Assembly (NCBI RefSeq): GCF_011316935.1
Contig: NZ_WLYS01000003.1
Coordinates: forward strand, 62,001 to 126,000
DNA length: 64,000 nt
Origin: Sphingobacterium chungjuense
Lineage (GTDB): Bacteria > Bacteroidota > Bacteroidia > Sphingobacteriales > Sphingobacteriaceae
Reading direction: 5' to 3'
In this document: positions 43,381 to 52,880 of the stretch, one piece after another
Numbering within the stretch: the first letter of the stretch is position 1
How the letters are laid out: the number at the start of each line of letters is the position of its first letter
Translations under genes and position numbers: made by a program
The notes under the pieces: generated by a model
The model's database searches: none
Seen by the model: only the letters and a program-made list of their open reading frames with translations
What the model was told of the DNA's origin: nothing

Positions 43381-46300
43381 CTAGTTGATGGGCAAACTAA
43401 AGTGGAAAGTAGATCCTTCGCCCCAAATACTTTCTGCCCAGATACGACCATAATGTCGCTGTACGATTTCGGCTGATAAATAAAGACCGATCCCAAAGCC
43501 GGCAATATTTTCCATGCCTTTATTTTTTACGCGATAATAGCGGTCAAATAGATGATCAATATCTTCCGTTTTGATACCCATCCCAAAGTCTCGTATACTC
43601 ACGATGATCATGCTATCTGCTTTGCGTGTACTTACCACTACCTTTTTTCCACTAGGCGAATACTTCACCGCGTTGCTAATCAAATTGTACAACACCGAGC
43701 TAATTTTCTCTCGATCTGCAGATAACATGACTGAATCCAATTCTTCATAACTAATTTCATGACTGTCGGATACATCCTTGGCCATATCAATGGTTTCTGC
43801 AATTAAGGTACGCAGGCAAAACGGCTTTGGTTCTAAATGGATTTTACCAGAATCTAAGCGTGAAACGTTTAGAAATCCATTTATTAGGGTATTCATCTTC
43901 TTTAGTTGAGAGAAGAGCTTGTCTAATTTATCGGCAGCGAAATCGTCGGCATTTGTTTGTGCTTTGCGCTGCAGGATTTGCGCATAACCGCTCATGGCCG
44001 TCAACGGTGTCTTCAGTTCGTGACTCACCATCGCGATAAAATCATCTTTCCGCTGGCTATCGGCCTTGGGTTCGGTGATGTCCAACAAAGTTCCAATAAT
44101 GCCCACGACTTCGCCGTCTTCGTCAAGTTCCACTTTACCGGTCGAGTGCAACCATTTTCTAGCAGAACCATCCGCAGGCTGAATTTGGTATTCTGTACTA
44201 AAGCGTCCTTTGCTATCGACCGCATTTTGGATCGCCTCCAAGAATGGCATGCGATATTCGGCCACAATAATCGGTATCGTTTGGTCGAATAATAAAGGTA
44301 TTCCGGTAGGAATACCATGCAATCGGTAAGCGATATCGGAGAAGAATAGATTGTTGCTACCCCAATCAGTTCGCCAAGTACCAAGATTGGCCGCTTCCAT
44401 CGACAATAGCAATGTATCAGAGGTCTTCTCCAACGCTTTTCGGGCATTGATTAAAGTCGTTACATCAGCTGCCACAGCCATCACACCGGTGATGCGATTG
44501 TCGGAGTGAATCGCCTCAATGGTTAGATTTAGATAGGTGGTTTCTACTACATCATTGCGCTTGATGCTCAATGGGAATTCTGATGATATAAAACGTTCGC
44601 CCGTGCGATACACGTGATCTTTGATCTCTCGCATGCCCTGAGTTACTAATTCGGGAATAGCATCGAACAATGGCTTGCCCAGCGTATCTTGGGCAGCGCG
44701 ACCCCAATACTGCAACATGCAATCGTTCGCCATATTAATGATATAATCTGATCCTTGATAGATCGCAATAGCCACCGGCGCATTGGTAATCAGCGCGCGC
44801 AATTGTTGCTCCGCCTGATTGCGTACGCTCATAATCTTGATTTGCGCGCGCACCTTGGTAAGCAGTTCTGCTGCCGCAAATGGTTTTACCAAATAATCAT
44901 CAGCACCTGCTTCTAGACCATCAATGCGCGCTTCGGCTCCGGCTCGCGCCGAGAGAAAGATCATCGGCAAGCGCGCAGTGTGAGTATGATTGCGGATGAG
45001 TTGGAGCAGCTCTTTGCCATCCATCACCGGCATCATGATATCGCTCAATACCAGATCGGGCAGATTGGCCTGTATGCTATTCCAAGCGGTAGCACCATTC
45101 GTAGCTACGTCAACTTGAAAATAAGGTGTGAGCAAGCGTTTGAGATAGGCACGCATATCGGCATTGTCATCTACCACCAGAATGCGCATATTCATCATAT
45201 GCGTTTCATCTTCGGGATTTTCTAAAATAGTAACTGGCGGCGACTGAAAATTCGTATCATCTTCTTGCTCCAACAAACTGACTGCTTCTTGTATAAATGC
45301 GCCTTTCAAGGCGGATGTATCGACATCGATGTCCGATTCAGAAACTAAGCCCACAGGTAGATGCTCTTTGCCCAGAGGAATGCGAACGATAAACGTTGAT
45401 CCTACACCTTCTTGGCTTTCCACGCTGATATCACCACCATGCAACAACACCAGTTCGTGTACCAAAGAAAGGCCGATCCCAGATCCTTCGTGTGTACGTC
45501 CAGATGCGTTTTCCACCCGATGAAAACGCTCAAACATGTACGGCAATTCCTTCGCTGGAATTCCCGTACCCGTATCCTTAACACGCAGGTAAGCATCGTT
45601 TTCAGCCTCGCTGATAGAGATCTGAATGCTTCCTTCCCAGGTAAATTTAAAGGCGTTGGACAGTAAATTCAAAACGATCTTCTCCCACATTTGCCGATCA
45701 ACATATACCTCTTCGGAAATCGTAGCAGCGTCAACGATCAATTTCATACCGGCTTTTTCGATAATCGATCGAAAACTACTAGCCAAATCGCCGGTTAGCT
45801 CACCTAGATCGACCTTCTGATAGACGGCTTGCGTGCGACCTGCTTCTACCCGGCTATAATCCAATAGATTATTGACCAACTTGAGCAAACGTAGTGCATT
45901 GCGATGTGTCGATTCTATCGGCGCTTGCAGGTTAGTAGGTAATGTCTCATCCTGTAAAATATCTTCCAGCGGACCCAACATCAAGGTAAGAGGAGTACGA
46001 AACTCATGACTTACATTACTAAAGAATAAGGTCTTAGATCGATCTATCTCTGCTAATGCTTCGGCACGTTTTAATTCTTGCTCATAGGCAAACACATTAG
46101 AAAATGCCGTATTATACGTGTTTTTTAGCTGTTCGTAGAAATTCCAGTAATCACTATCCAATGCTCGGCGAGCGCTGACGCCCGCTACTAAAAAACATGA
46201 CGCTTCTTCCTGTCCGCTAATGCGGATTGGTAGTATAACGGCAGATGTAGGGCATTCGGGATAGGGCTGACATTCATACTCGCCAAAAATACGGGTCAAG

Positions 46301-47073
46301 TTTTTGACCTCAATCATCGATCCACCATGTCTCACTTCTTGTAGAGGCCAGCTATTCGTATTGTCTAGAAGATTTAAGATTTCGGGAGTAAGTTTACTAT
46401 CATTTGGCAAACCAGATGAACTGATTAATTTCACCAAATCTTGCTGGCTATCTACTTGATAAAGCATCAAATAGGGCAAGTCCAATGCACAATCAGGTTG
46501 TAGATTACGCGTCACATCCGCGATATCTTGTATGCTTTTGGCTTCGCCTAATGCTGCACCCAAATCACGTAAAACTTTGGTACGACGACCACTAAGAATC
46601 TTAACGGTTGTCTCAGTAATCGGATGAAAAATTCCTCCTACGCCACCAGATTCATCACGAATTGGCGCAAACGAAAACGTCATAAAGGCCTCTTCCAGAT
46701 AACCGTAACGATCTAAGAACATCCGTTGATCGTTGATATAGGTTCCTTCGCCTTGCTCGCCCCGTGTAAAAGCGTCACCGACTACCTCTAAAGCGGTTTC
46801 CCAACAAATTCGAAAATTTTGTCCCATCGATTCGGGGTGCTTAGCACCACAGATCGGCCGATAGCTATCATTATAGATTTGTATGGTTTCTGGCCCCCAA
46901 GCAATCAGTATTGGAAAAGTGGAAGAAAGACAGAGACTGACAGAAGTACGCAAACTTTGCGGCCAATTTTCTACTGGTCCTAGTGCCGTCTTCGACCAAT
47001 CCATACTCCGGATCAGTGCACCCATCTCGCCACCTCCAGAAAGGAATTGAGGAATATCTTCGTTTGTATTCAT
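43381..47073 (-). CDS. Hybrid sensor histidine kinase with two kinase cores and an internal receiver
   Basis: A 1230-residue cytoplasmic-looking protein without clear TM segments. Domain order: N-terminal PAS/GAF-like sensor (MGALIRSMDWSKTALGPVENWPQSL); a second sensor region; HisKA/HATPase 1 with phospho-His356 (VSHEFRTPLT); receiver with acceptor Asp678 (LSDIMMPVMDG); two PAS domains (from about 760 and 890); HisKA/HATPase 2 with His1018 (VSHELKTPLT) and C-terminal HATPase blocks (FGMGIKTEDIDHLFDRYYR). Two complete kinase cores in one chain are unusual, and the partner of the output is not encoded nearby. It is transcribed leftward, 98 bases behind tcdA. Confidence 0.93.
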   Translation of the reverse strand: MNTNEDIPQFLSGGGEMGALIRSMDWSKTALGPVENWPQSLRTSVSLCLSSTFPILIAWGPETIQIYNDSYRPICGAKHPESMGQNFRICWETALEVVGDAFTRGEQGEGTYINDQRMFLDRYGYLEEAFMTFSFAPIRDESGGVGGIFHPITETTVKILSGRRTKVLRDLGAALGEAKSIQDIADVTRNLQPDCALDLPYLMLYQVDSQQDLVKLISSSGLPNDSKLTPEILNLLDNTNSWPLQEVRHGGSMIEVKNLTRIFGEYECQPYPECPTSAVILPIRISGQEEASCFLVAGVSARRALDSDYWNFYEQLKNTYNTAFSNVFAYEQELKRAEALAEIDRSKTLFFSNVSHEFRTPLTLMLGPLEDILQDETLPTNLQAPIESTHRNALRLLKLVNNLLDYSRVEAGRTQAVYQKVDLGELTGDLASSFRSIIEKAGMKLIVDAATISEEVYVDRQMWEKIVLNLLSNAFKFTWEGSIQISISEAENDAYLRVKDTGTGIPAKELPYMFERFHRVENASGRTHEGSGIGLSLVHELVLLHGGDISVESQEGVGSTFIVRIPLGKEHLPVGLVSESDIDVDTSALKGAFIQEAVSLLEQEDDTNFQSPPVTILENPEDETHMMNMRILVVDDNADMRAYLKRLLTPYFQVDVATNGATAWNSIQANLPDLVLSDIMMPVMDGKELLQLIRNHTHTARLPMIFLSARAGAEARIDGLEAGADDYLVKPFAAAELLTKVRAQIKIMSVRNQAEQQLRALITNAPVAIAIYQGSDYIINMANDCMLQYWGRAAQDTLGKPLFDAIPELVTQGMREIKDHVYRTGERFISSEFPLSIKRNDVVETTYLNLTIEAIHSDNRITGVMAVAADVTTLINARKALEKTSDTLLLSMEAANLGTWRTDWGSNNLFFSDIAYRLHGIPTGIPLLFDQTIPIIVAEYRMPFLEAIQNAVDSKGRFSTEYQIQPADGSARKWLHSTGKVELDEDGEVVGIIGTLLDITEPKADSQRKDDFIAMVSHELKTPLTAMSGYAQILQRKAQTNADDFAADKLDKLFSQLKKMNTLINGFLNVSRLDSGKIHLEPKPFCLRTLIAETIDMAKDVSDSHEISYEELDSVMLSADREKISSVLYNLISNAVKYSPSGKKVVVSTRKADSMIIVSIRDFGMGIKTEDIDHLFDRYYRVKNKGMENIAGFGIGLYLSAEIVQRHYGRIWAESIWGEGSTFHFSLPIN

Positions 47074-47091
47074 GTAGTAAATGTTCGGTAT

Positions 47092-47107
47092 ATCCTACCG
47101 ATAGGAT
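47092..47107. repeat. Short inverted repeat upstream of the hybrid kinase gene
   Basis: A 6-bp stem (47092-47097 with 47102-47107) with a 4-base loop, 18 bases ahead of the kinase start. It could be an operator or an end-of-tcdA hairpin; evidence is by position only. Confidence 0.25.
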
Positions 47108-47171
47108 GCCAGCCGACTGATGTTAAAAATACGTATTTCCTTTCTGATTTACTACAGGATAATACGCTACA

Positions 47172-47894
47172 TTATCGCTGAATCAAATCGCGAATAGCAG
47201 CCGAAGCAATCGCACCACCGAATGCCGCTGGCAGATATGACATCGTGCCATAGGCCGACTTTTTGTAATTGCTCCCATCGGTATACAACAAAGATGCTTT
47301 ATCTGGTAATTCGGTCGAAAAAGCTACTTTAACGCCATTTTCAATATCATGCTTACGTAGTTTCTTGCGGATGTGTCGCGCTAGTTTGCAGTTGTACGAA
47401 TCACTGATATCACCGATGCGTATTTTGGTAGGATCTACCTTACCACCAGCGCCCATCGAACTAATAAAAGGTATTTTAGCGGCGAAAGCCGAACGGATCA
47501 AGAATAATTTGGGCGTGATACTATCAATTGCCTCAATGATATAATCTGGCTTTAGATCGATAAAATGAGGGATGCGATCTGGTATCACAAATTCTTCAAA
47601 AACCTGTAACTCTAGCTCAGGATTAATCGCTAGCAATCGCTCACGCATGATTTGCGCTTTGGAGACGCCATGATTCGTGGCTAATGCGGGAAGCTGCCTG
47701 TTTCTGTTCGAAGGATCTACCGTATCACCATCTATAATCGTCATTTTGCCCACACCACTGCGACATACAAACTCTGCCGCAAAAGATCCTACACCACCTA
47801 ATCCAAGCACCATTACGTGTGCATTGGTCAGGGTTTTAATGGCGTCGCCGCCAATCAAAGCTTCCGTACGAGAAAGCCACGATACATCTTTCAT
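47172..47894 (-). CDS. tcdA: tRNA threonylcarbamoyladenosine dehydratase
   Basis: The 240-residue E1/MoeB-like protein adenylates the threonylcarbamoyl carboxylate of t6A37 in tRNA so that it closes to the cyclic form. It has the ATP-binding GLGGVGS at residues 31-37, the DGDTVDPSNRNRQ arginine-finger block, and SMGAGGKVDPTKIRIGDI further on. This matches TcdA (YgdL/CsdL) in size and motifs. It stands at the end of a unit with tatD and two more genes; tatD ends 14 bases upstream of its start. Confidence 0.93.
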   Translation of the reverse strand: MKDVSWLSRTEALIGGDAIKTLTNAHVMVLGLGGVGSFAAEFVCRSGVGKMTIIDGDTVDPSNRNRQLPALATNHGVSKAQIMRERLLAINPELELQVFEEFVIPDRIPHFIDLKPDYIIEAIDSITPKLFLIRSAFAAKIPFISSMGAGGKVDPTKIRIGDISDSYNCKLARHIRKKLRKHDIENGVKVAFSTELPDKASLLYTDGSNYKKSAYGTMSYLPAAFGGAIASAAIRDLIQR

Positions 47895-47908
47895 TCTTAT
47901 TGCAAATA

Positions 47909-48574
47909 CTAATTAAATACCTCTTCAAAATTAGACCATAATTGCGCTTGCAATTCGTCCATGCTCAAATTCCGAACGCGGCAAAAATACGTATAAATTT
48001 GGGAGATCGGTATGTCCGAATTGTCGGTCTCCAAAAAGAGGCGACCTAGTGGAATACTGCGGATCAATTGATCCTGACGACCTCTTAAGATGTCTGCGCC
48101 AAGCGACAGATAAAAGCTTTGCTGCAATAGTTGCTCCGCCAGTTCCTTGCTCTTGTTAAATCCATGTATGATGATGGGAGTGGCCATTTTTGCTACCTTG
48201 ATCTGCTCAATCACTTCCTGATAGGCACGTACGCAGTGTACGATCACTGGCTTGGCGAATTCAGTAGCCAACACAAGTTGCGCAAAGAATACAGACTCTT
48301 GGGTTTGCCATGGCGTATCTGTTATTTTATCCAATCCGCATTCTCCAATAGCCAAGATGCTTGGGTTATCGCATAGCATTTGCTGAAACATATCTAGCTG
48401 CGCTTTACCGTCATCGAAGATATACCACGGATGAATACCTACCGAGCAAGGTTCATCCATTATCTCCTCTTTGCCAACGATCACATTACGTATCCTGCGC
48501 ACTGATAATGCGGTATCGGTACCAAAGTGCGTATGTACATCAATAAAAGAAGGTCTATCTTGCACGATGAACAT
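47909..48574 (-). CDS. TatD-family metal-dependent hydrolase
   Basis: The 221-residue protein has the family start FIDVHTHFGTD with the His-x-His metal pair, then SVGIHPWY, AIGECGLDKI with a metal-ligand Glu, IVHCVRAYQE and the closing LFLETDNSD. TatD proteins are Mg-dependent DNases/3'-exonucleases. It is shorter than E. coli TatD (about 260), with the central part condensed. It sits between a small unknown and tcdA on the same strand. Confidence 0.88.
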   Translation of the reverse strand: MFIVQDRPSFIDVHTHFGTDTALSVRRIRNVIVGKEEIMDEPCSVGIHPWYIFDDGKAQLDMFQQMLCDNPSILAIGECGLDKITDTPWQTQESVFFAQLVLATEFAKPVIVHCVRAYQEVIEQIKVAKMATPIIIHGFNKSKELAEQLLQQSFYLSLGADILRGRQDQLIRSIPLGRLFLETDNSDIPISQIYTYFCRVRNLSMDELQAQLWSNFEEVFN

Positions 48575-48582
48575 TCGGTTTG

Positions 48583-48954
48583 CTACTTGGAGCCGTATCT
48601 TTTGACAATACGTAGCGCGCTATATTTTTGAATATCAAAATGCGGCTCTTCCAATGTCAATTCTGTAGGATATGGCATTCCCTTATCAAAAAAGTAAATC
48701 TTAGTCACACTGCCATAATCATTGGTAGGGAAGAGGTCGGCACATTGCTCATATTGTGCCTTAGCTTGATCACCAACGGTGACAGCATAGACACGAACGA
48801 TACCACCTTTATTCTGCTCATTGCGCACAAAAGCGACTTCTTCAAAATCTCCCGGAACATCTTTTATATTGGGCTGGCTGTAACTATCGTAGATAAAATA
48901 GCCTAACAACAGGACTAAAGCGCCAACGAACCAAATTATTTTACGTGATTTCAT
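48583..48954 (-). CDS. Membrane-anchored protein of unknown function
   Basis: The 123-residue product has one N-terminal TM segment (IIWFVGALVLLLGYFIYDSY). The rest is a soluble domain (VAFVRNEQNKGGIVRVYAVTVGD; NDYGSVTKIYFFDKGMPYPTELTLEEPHFD) facing the periplasm. It overlaps the FMN reductase gene by 4 bases and is thus coupled to it. No family is recognised. Confidence 0.7.
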   Translation of the reverse strand: MKSRKIIWFVGALVLLLGYFIYDSYSQPNIKDVPGDFEEVAFVRNEQNKGGIVRVYAVTVGDQAKAQYEQCADLFPTNDYGSVTKIYFFDKGMPYPTELTLEEPHFDIQKYSALRIVKRYGSK

Positions 48955-49514
48955 GATGTTTTTTTAGAATCTAATATTTTTTGCATCTCCCTTTTGGTCT
49001 TGCGCACCTTAGCTTCCAACTGACTGCGGAATAAGGCATTCGTAATTCCTTTATTATCTTCAAAGTTAGCAGGAAACTCCGGGAGCGATAAATGTTCTAT
49101 AACCGTACCACCATCACGTGGCATGCGTGCTAGCGCAATCTCCATGACGCTTTGGCCACCACGTGCACCAAAGCTCGTGGAAAGCAGGAAAAGGTGGGCG
49201 TCTTGATAGGGTTTTCTTCCTTTGATTCGGCTTACCCAGTCAATCAGATTTTTGTATCCTGCGGAGTAATTGCCATTATGCTCCGCAAATGAGATAATTA
49301 TGAGGTCTGCTGCATCCAAACGTGCTGCAAAATCATGAGCCAGCTGAGGCACACCATTTTCTCTTTCTCGATCTGCCGAATAGATCGGCATCTCAAAATC
49401 ATGAATATGCAAGATTTCGACTTCGTCCTCTTTGTAGTATTTTGATACGCTGGTCGCGAATTTCTGATTGATGGACTTGGAGCTATTAGAAGCGCCAAAT
49501 GCTAAAACTTTCAT
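48951..49514 (-). CDS. NADPH-dependent FMN reductase-family protein
   Basis: The 187-residue flavodoxin-like protein has the phosphate-binding loop FGASNSSKSINQKFA near the N-terminus, PIYSADRERENGVP for isoalloxazine contact, and FAEHNGNYSAGYKNLIDWVSR, as in the YieF/ChrR-like NAD(P)H-dependent quinone/FMN reductase group. Substrate not defined. It is the head of the leftward unit with the unknown membrane protein, tatD and tcdA. Confidence 0.88.
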   Translation of the reverse strand: MKVLAFGASNSSKSINQKFATSVSKYYKEDEVEILHIHDFEMPIYSADRERENGVPQLAHDFAARLDAADLIIISFAEHNGNYSAGYKNLIDWVSRIKGRKPYQDAHLFLLSTSFGARGGQSVMEIALARMPRDGGTVIEHLSLPEFPANFEDNKGITNALFRSQLEAKVRKTKREMQKILDSKKTS

Positions 49515-49562
49515 GTTTAAAAGTAAGATAATCTTTGTGAACGCACAACCGCAAATGGCTAG

Positions 49563-50246
49563 CTATTCTGGACGAGCTTCTACCACGACCTTGCCCTCAA
49601 GACCGGGCGATCCAGAATAAACTTGTCCTTGTGGAATACCACCCATGCGCGGGCCACCCATTCCAATGCGACTCATTACCAGCGCAACATCCGTTGGCGG
49701 ATTCACACGACGACCACCTGCACTGGCATCGATCTTTAAATGTTGTTTGGATTTACGATCTTCTTGCTGTGGCACTAATCCGTTCGGATCGTAATGAACA
49801 GTGACATTACCCCCGTCACCATTGGGATGCGTGCGCGTACCATTCATGGCATCAATGCCTCGCGCAATTACATACAATGACTGGAATTTAGCAAAATTGA
49901 TATCAATATCGAAGTTAGATGCGTTATTCTTACTACCAATACCTGAAAAGACCACATCTTTTCCGATCTCGGCATAGCCAATATTCAGTTGTACATCTTT
50001 CAATCCATAGAATTGCAGCGAAGCGCGATCTTTCATAACGAGTGTATCGATGTGCAAAGTCATGATGGAATCACGACCTTTGTTACGGAATGTCTTGCTT
50101 TTCTTTTTAGACAAAACCAATTTTCCAATATGCTCTTCGATGCGATTTTCTTCCTCTTTATCTTGTGCTGTAGCTACTTGGCTATACGTGAGGCAAGCAG
50201 TCAACAACATACTAAATAGCAATGGTAAGCCAATTAAGCGTTTCAT
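49563..50246 (-). CDS. Exported protein of unknown function, beta-rich
   Basis: The 227-residue product has an N-terminal signal that could be read either as lipobox LLTAC (Cys18) or as signal peptidase I cleavage near ATA-Q. The middle has alternating short strands (MTLHIDTLVMKDRASLQFYGLKDVQLNIG), reading like a GIN/adhesin-type right-handed beta fold. The C-terminal region is Gly/Pro-rich (MGGPRMGGIPQGQVYSG). No family is firmly recognised. It lies at the head of a run of leftward genes, after a 444-base empty region. Confidence 0.6.
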   Translation of the reverse strand: MKRLIGLPLLFSMLLTACLTYSQVATAQDKEEENRIEEHIGKLVLSKKKSKTFRNKGRDSIMTLHIDTLVMKDRASLQFYGLKDVQLNIGYAEIGKDVVFSGIGSKNNASNFDIDINFAKFQSLYVIARGIDAMNGTRTHPNGDGGNVTVHYDPNGLVPQQEDRKSKQHLKIDASAGGRRVNPPTDVALVMSRIGMGGPRMGGIPQGQVYSGSPGLEGKVVVEARPE

Positions 50247-50690
50247 AAGCGTGTAATTTTATATTTAGACCCGATGCGATAGGAATAGGTTTAATAAATT
50301 GCGGAGAGAGTTTATATCGTTGAGAAAGTTAATACATTAGGTTGCCACAGCCTTCGTGCCTCGGTTTCGCAAAGACGGTGGATTCAATGATTATCTCAAG
50401 AAAACACAAAGACTTAACCTTTCGAATAATGTCCAATTACCATTTTAGCAAAAAACATTGGGTATAGATCGCCTATTGGTTCGGCATTCCTTAACCTTTA
50501 GCGTATGGTTAGTGTATCGATAGTGTAACTAACATAGGCATTTTATGTAATGGTACTGTATCCGTAATGTATTGAAACTATACTTATACAGGTGGATTAA
50601 ACGCCGGTAAAACATTAAGCTGATGGCGAGCAATAGACACTGCCACAGCTTTGAGTTTCGGCTCCGGAAATACGTAATTTCGAGGATCGA
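50247..50690. other. 444-base region without a gene
   Basis: No coding frame is supported on either strand and no promoter element was found by eye. Bases around 50350-50375 (CTTCGTGCCTCGGTTTCGC) resemble the dispersed CTTCGTGCCTCGCAATGACG repeat seen in many bacterial genomes, but differ by several bases, so it could be a decayed copy. The rest is AT-rich. Confidence 0.4.
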
Positions 50691-51812
50691 CTATTGCGCT
50701 GCGCGCAGATAACCGACAATCTTACTTGCCGTTCTGGCAGATGCGCCTGGCTCACCTAATTTCTCACGCAATACATCGTAGTTCTCTAGCACGCTGGCAC
50801 GATGCGCTGGATTAGTAATCAATTCGCCGATTTCATCCGCGATATTACTGGCTGTGCAATCCTTTTGAATGAGTTCGTGCACAGACAGATAATCATTGAT
50901 CAAATTCACCAGAGAGATGAAACGCACCTTTATCAATTTCCGTGCAATTGCGATGCTGAGCGGATTTGCTTTATACACCACCACCTGTGGCACACGCAAA
51001 ATAGCCGTTTCCAGAGTGGCCGTACCACTGGTTACGACCGCAGCAACCGCATGCTTTAACAGATCGTAGGTTTGATCGAAAACAATCTTAATCGGCATAT
51101 CGCCAATTATATCTTTGTAGTAAGCTTCATCAAAATTTGGAGCACCTGCAATCACTACTTGATGCGAAGGGAATTTGTGATACAGCTCCGCCATCTCCGG
51201 CAAGATTCGTTCAATTTCCATTTTGCGACTGCCAGGCAATAGCGCGATAATATCTTCTTTCGGCGAGAGTCCGTTGTCGGCTACAAAATTTAAATTGACT
51301 TCGTGCTTGGAAATTGCATCTAGCAGTGGATTTCCCACGTAATCGACAGGATAATGGTACTCTTTATAAAAGTCAACTTCAAATGGTAAAATACAGAACA
51401 TGTGATCTACCACCTTTTTGATTTTATACACGCGTTTCTGATTCCACGCCCAGATCTTGGGCGAGATATAGTAGCTCGTGGTGATGCCATTCTTCTTGGC
51501 GAAGTCCGCAATCTTTAGATTAAAACCTGGAAAATCGATCAGAATCACCGTGTCTGGACGCACGCGTAGAAGATCTTGCTTTACAGATCGAAGATTTCTA
51601 GCAATGGAAGATAAGTTCATCACCACTTCTACAAAGCCCATAAAAGCCATTTGAGAGGTGTGGATCAATGCTTTTTTTCCACTCTCGGCTTCCATCAGGG
51701 AGCCGCCCACGATGGCGAATTCTGCTTCTTTATCTTCCTCTTTTAATGCCTTTATCAAGTTCGCTCCATGCAGATCGCCTGATGCTTCACCCGCTATGAT
51801 ATAATACTTCAT
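50691..51812 (-). CDS. lpxB: Lipid-A-disaccharide synthase
   Basis: The 373-residue GT19 glycosyltransferase joins UDP-2,3-diacylglucosamine with lipid X in lipid A synthesis at the inner membrane. Motifs: YYIIAGEASGDLHGANLI at the start, VILIDFPGFNLKIADFAKKNGI, YYISPKIWAWNQKRVYKIKK, FCILPFEVDFY, YVGNPLLDAI, LLPGSRKMEIERILPEM and VTSGTATLETAI. Length fits. It ends a leftward set of fmt, yceH, a BNR protein and lpxB with small gaps, so a shared transcript is likely. Confidence 0.97.
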   Translation of the reverse strand: MKYYIIAGEASGDLHGANLIKALKEEDKEAEFAIVGGSLMEAESGKKALIHTSQMAFMGFVEVVMNLSSIARNLRSVKQDLLRVRPDTVILIDFPGFNLKIADFAKKNGITTSYYISPKIWAWNQKRVYKIKKVVDHMFCILPFEVDFYKEYHYPVDYVGNPLLDAISKHEVNLNFVADNGLSPKEDIIALLPGSRKMEIERILPEMAELYHKFPSHQVVIAGAPNFDEAYYKDIIGDMPIKIVFDQTYDLLKHAVAAVVTSGTATLETAILRVPQVVVYKANPLSIAIARKLIKVRFISLVNLINDYLSVHELIQKDCTASNIADEIGELITNPAHRASVLENYDVLREKLGEPGASARTASKIVGYLRAAQ

Positions 51813-51839
51813 ACTTATTTTTACGCTTCTATTGTAGAC

Positions 51840-52856
51840 CTACTTCCACTGAAGTACGCTAATTTGTCCGTTACTGCCAGCCAGATAGACTCTTTTTCCA
51901 GTACGGGATTTGCCAAGAACATTATAACTATCTGTCGAAATGGTATTCCAATGCTGTCCACCATCGGTAGAGATATCGGTGCCTGACGTTCCTGTTGCTA
52001 CTAATTTTCGTTTGTTCACGTGCAGCACTGCCGATCTAAATCCGCCGACAGGCTTGGCTGGCGTGATCCAATTTTCGCCACCATCATGGGTGAGGTATAC
52101 ATTATGTTCATTGCATTGATCGTGCAGATAATCGCCACCTACAACCACACCTCTTTTGTTATTCCAGAAGCTCAATGAAAAAATTCCTTGACTACTAGCG
52201 CCGCTGATGATGGGAGTCAGCATCTTATGCATTAACATTTTCTTTTCATTTCTACGATACAGAGCAGCAAAAGATCCGCCACTGCCAATCCAAAGATTAT
52301 CACCTTGTACCTGCAATCCTGTACCACTAGCTGCAAAACCTACTTCGCCGGGCTCTGCAAAGAGCAATAAACTACCGGAAACATCTTCCCAAGTTTCGCC
52401 TCGATCTGTCGTTTGTAGCAATTGGAAAAATCCATCAATCGGATCGCCAATAGCAAAACCGCGATCACCGTAAAAATCCATTCCGTTTAAGAAAATTTCT
52501 GGATCATCATTGTGATAGACTTCTGTCCAAGATTTTCCGCCATCCATAGTACGTAAAATCACTGCAGGCGCACCCGCACTCACAATCACCGCTTCATAGT
52601 TGCTAAAGACCGCGATATCTCGGAAATCAGTTTCCTCATAACCTTTCGGTCCGACCCATTCCCAAGATTTGCCTTTATCCAATGATTTGCCCACCGTGCC
52701 ATTCGTACCGCTCACCCAAATCACGCGTTCTCCGAAGGTGTCTAATCCTCGAAAACCGCAATTGGCTTTTTGTGTTAATGGCTCAATGCTTTGTCCGAAG
52801 CTCACAAAAGCTGCAAAGCAACATAATCCTGTCAACATGGATGAAAATAGTTTCAT
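51840..52856 (-). CDS. Exported BNR/YCF48-type beta-propeller protein
   Basis: The 338-residue protein has an N-terminal signal ending near SFGQS. The mature part is a six- or seven-bladed repeat with short BNR-like motifs: GKSLDKGKSWEWVGP, RTMDGGKSWTEVYH, TTDRGETWEDVSG, THDGGENWITPA and STDGGQHWNTIS. It resembles photosystem II stability factor YCF48-like or sialidase-like propellers, but no catalytic set is seen. Placed 27 bases ahead of lpxB. Function unknown. Confidence 0.83.
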   Translation of the reverse strand: MKLFSSMLTGLCCFAAFVSFGQSIEPLTQKANCGFRGLDTFGERVIWVSGTNGTVGKSLDKGKSWEWVGPKGYEETDFRDIAVFSNYEAVIVSAGAPAVILRTMDGGKSWTEVYHNDDPEIFLNGMDFYGDRGFAIGDPIDGFFQLLQTTDRGETWEDVSGSLLLFAEPGEVGFAASGTGLQVQGDNLWIGSGGSFAALYRRNEKKMLMHKMLTPIISGASSQGIFSLSFWNNKRGVVVGGDYLHDQCNEHNVYLTHDGGENWITPAKPVGGFRSAVLHVNKRKLVATGTSGTDISTDGGQHWNTISTDSYNVLGKSRTGKRVYLAGSNGQISVLQWK

Positions 52857-52880
52857 AAGAGTATGCGTATTGGTTTCTGG

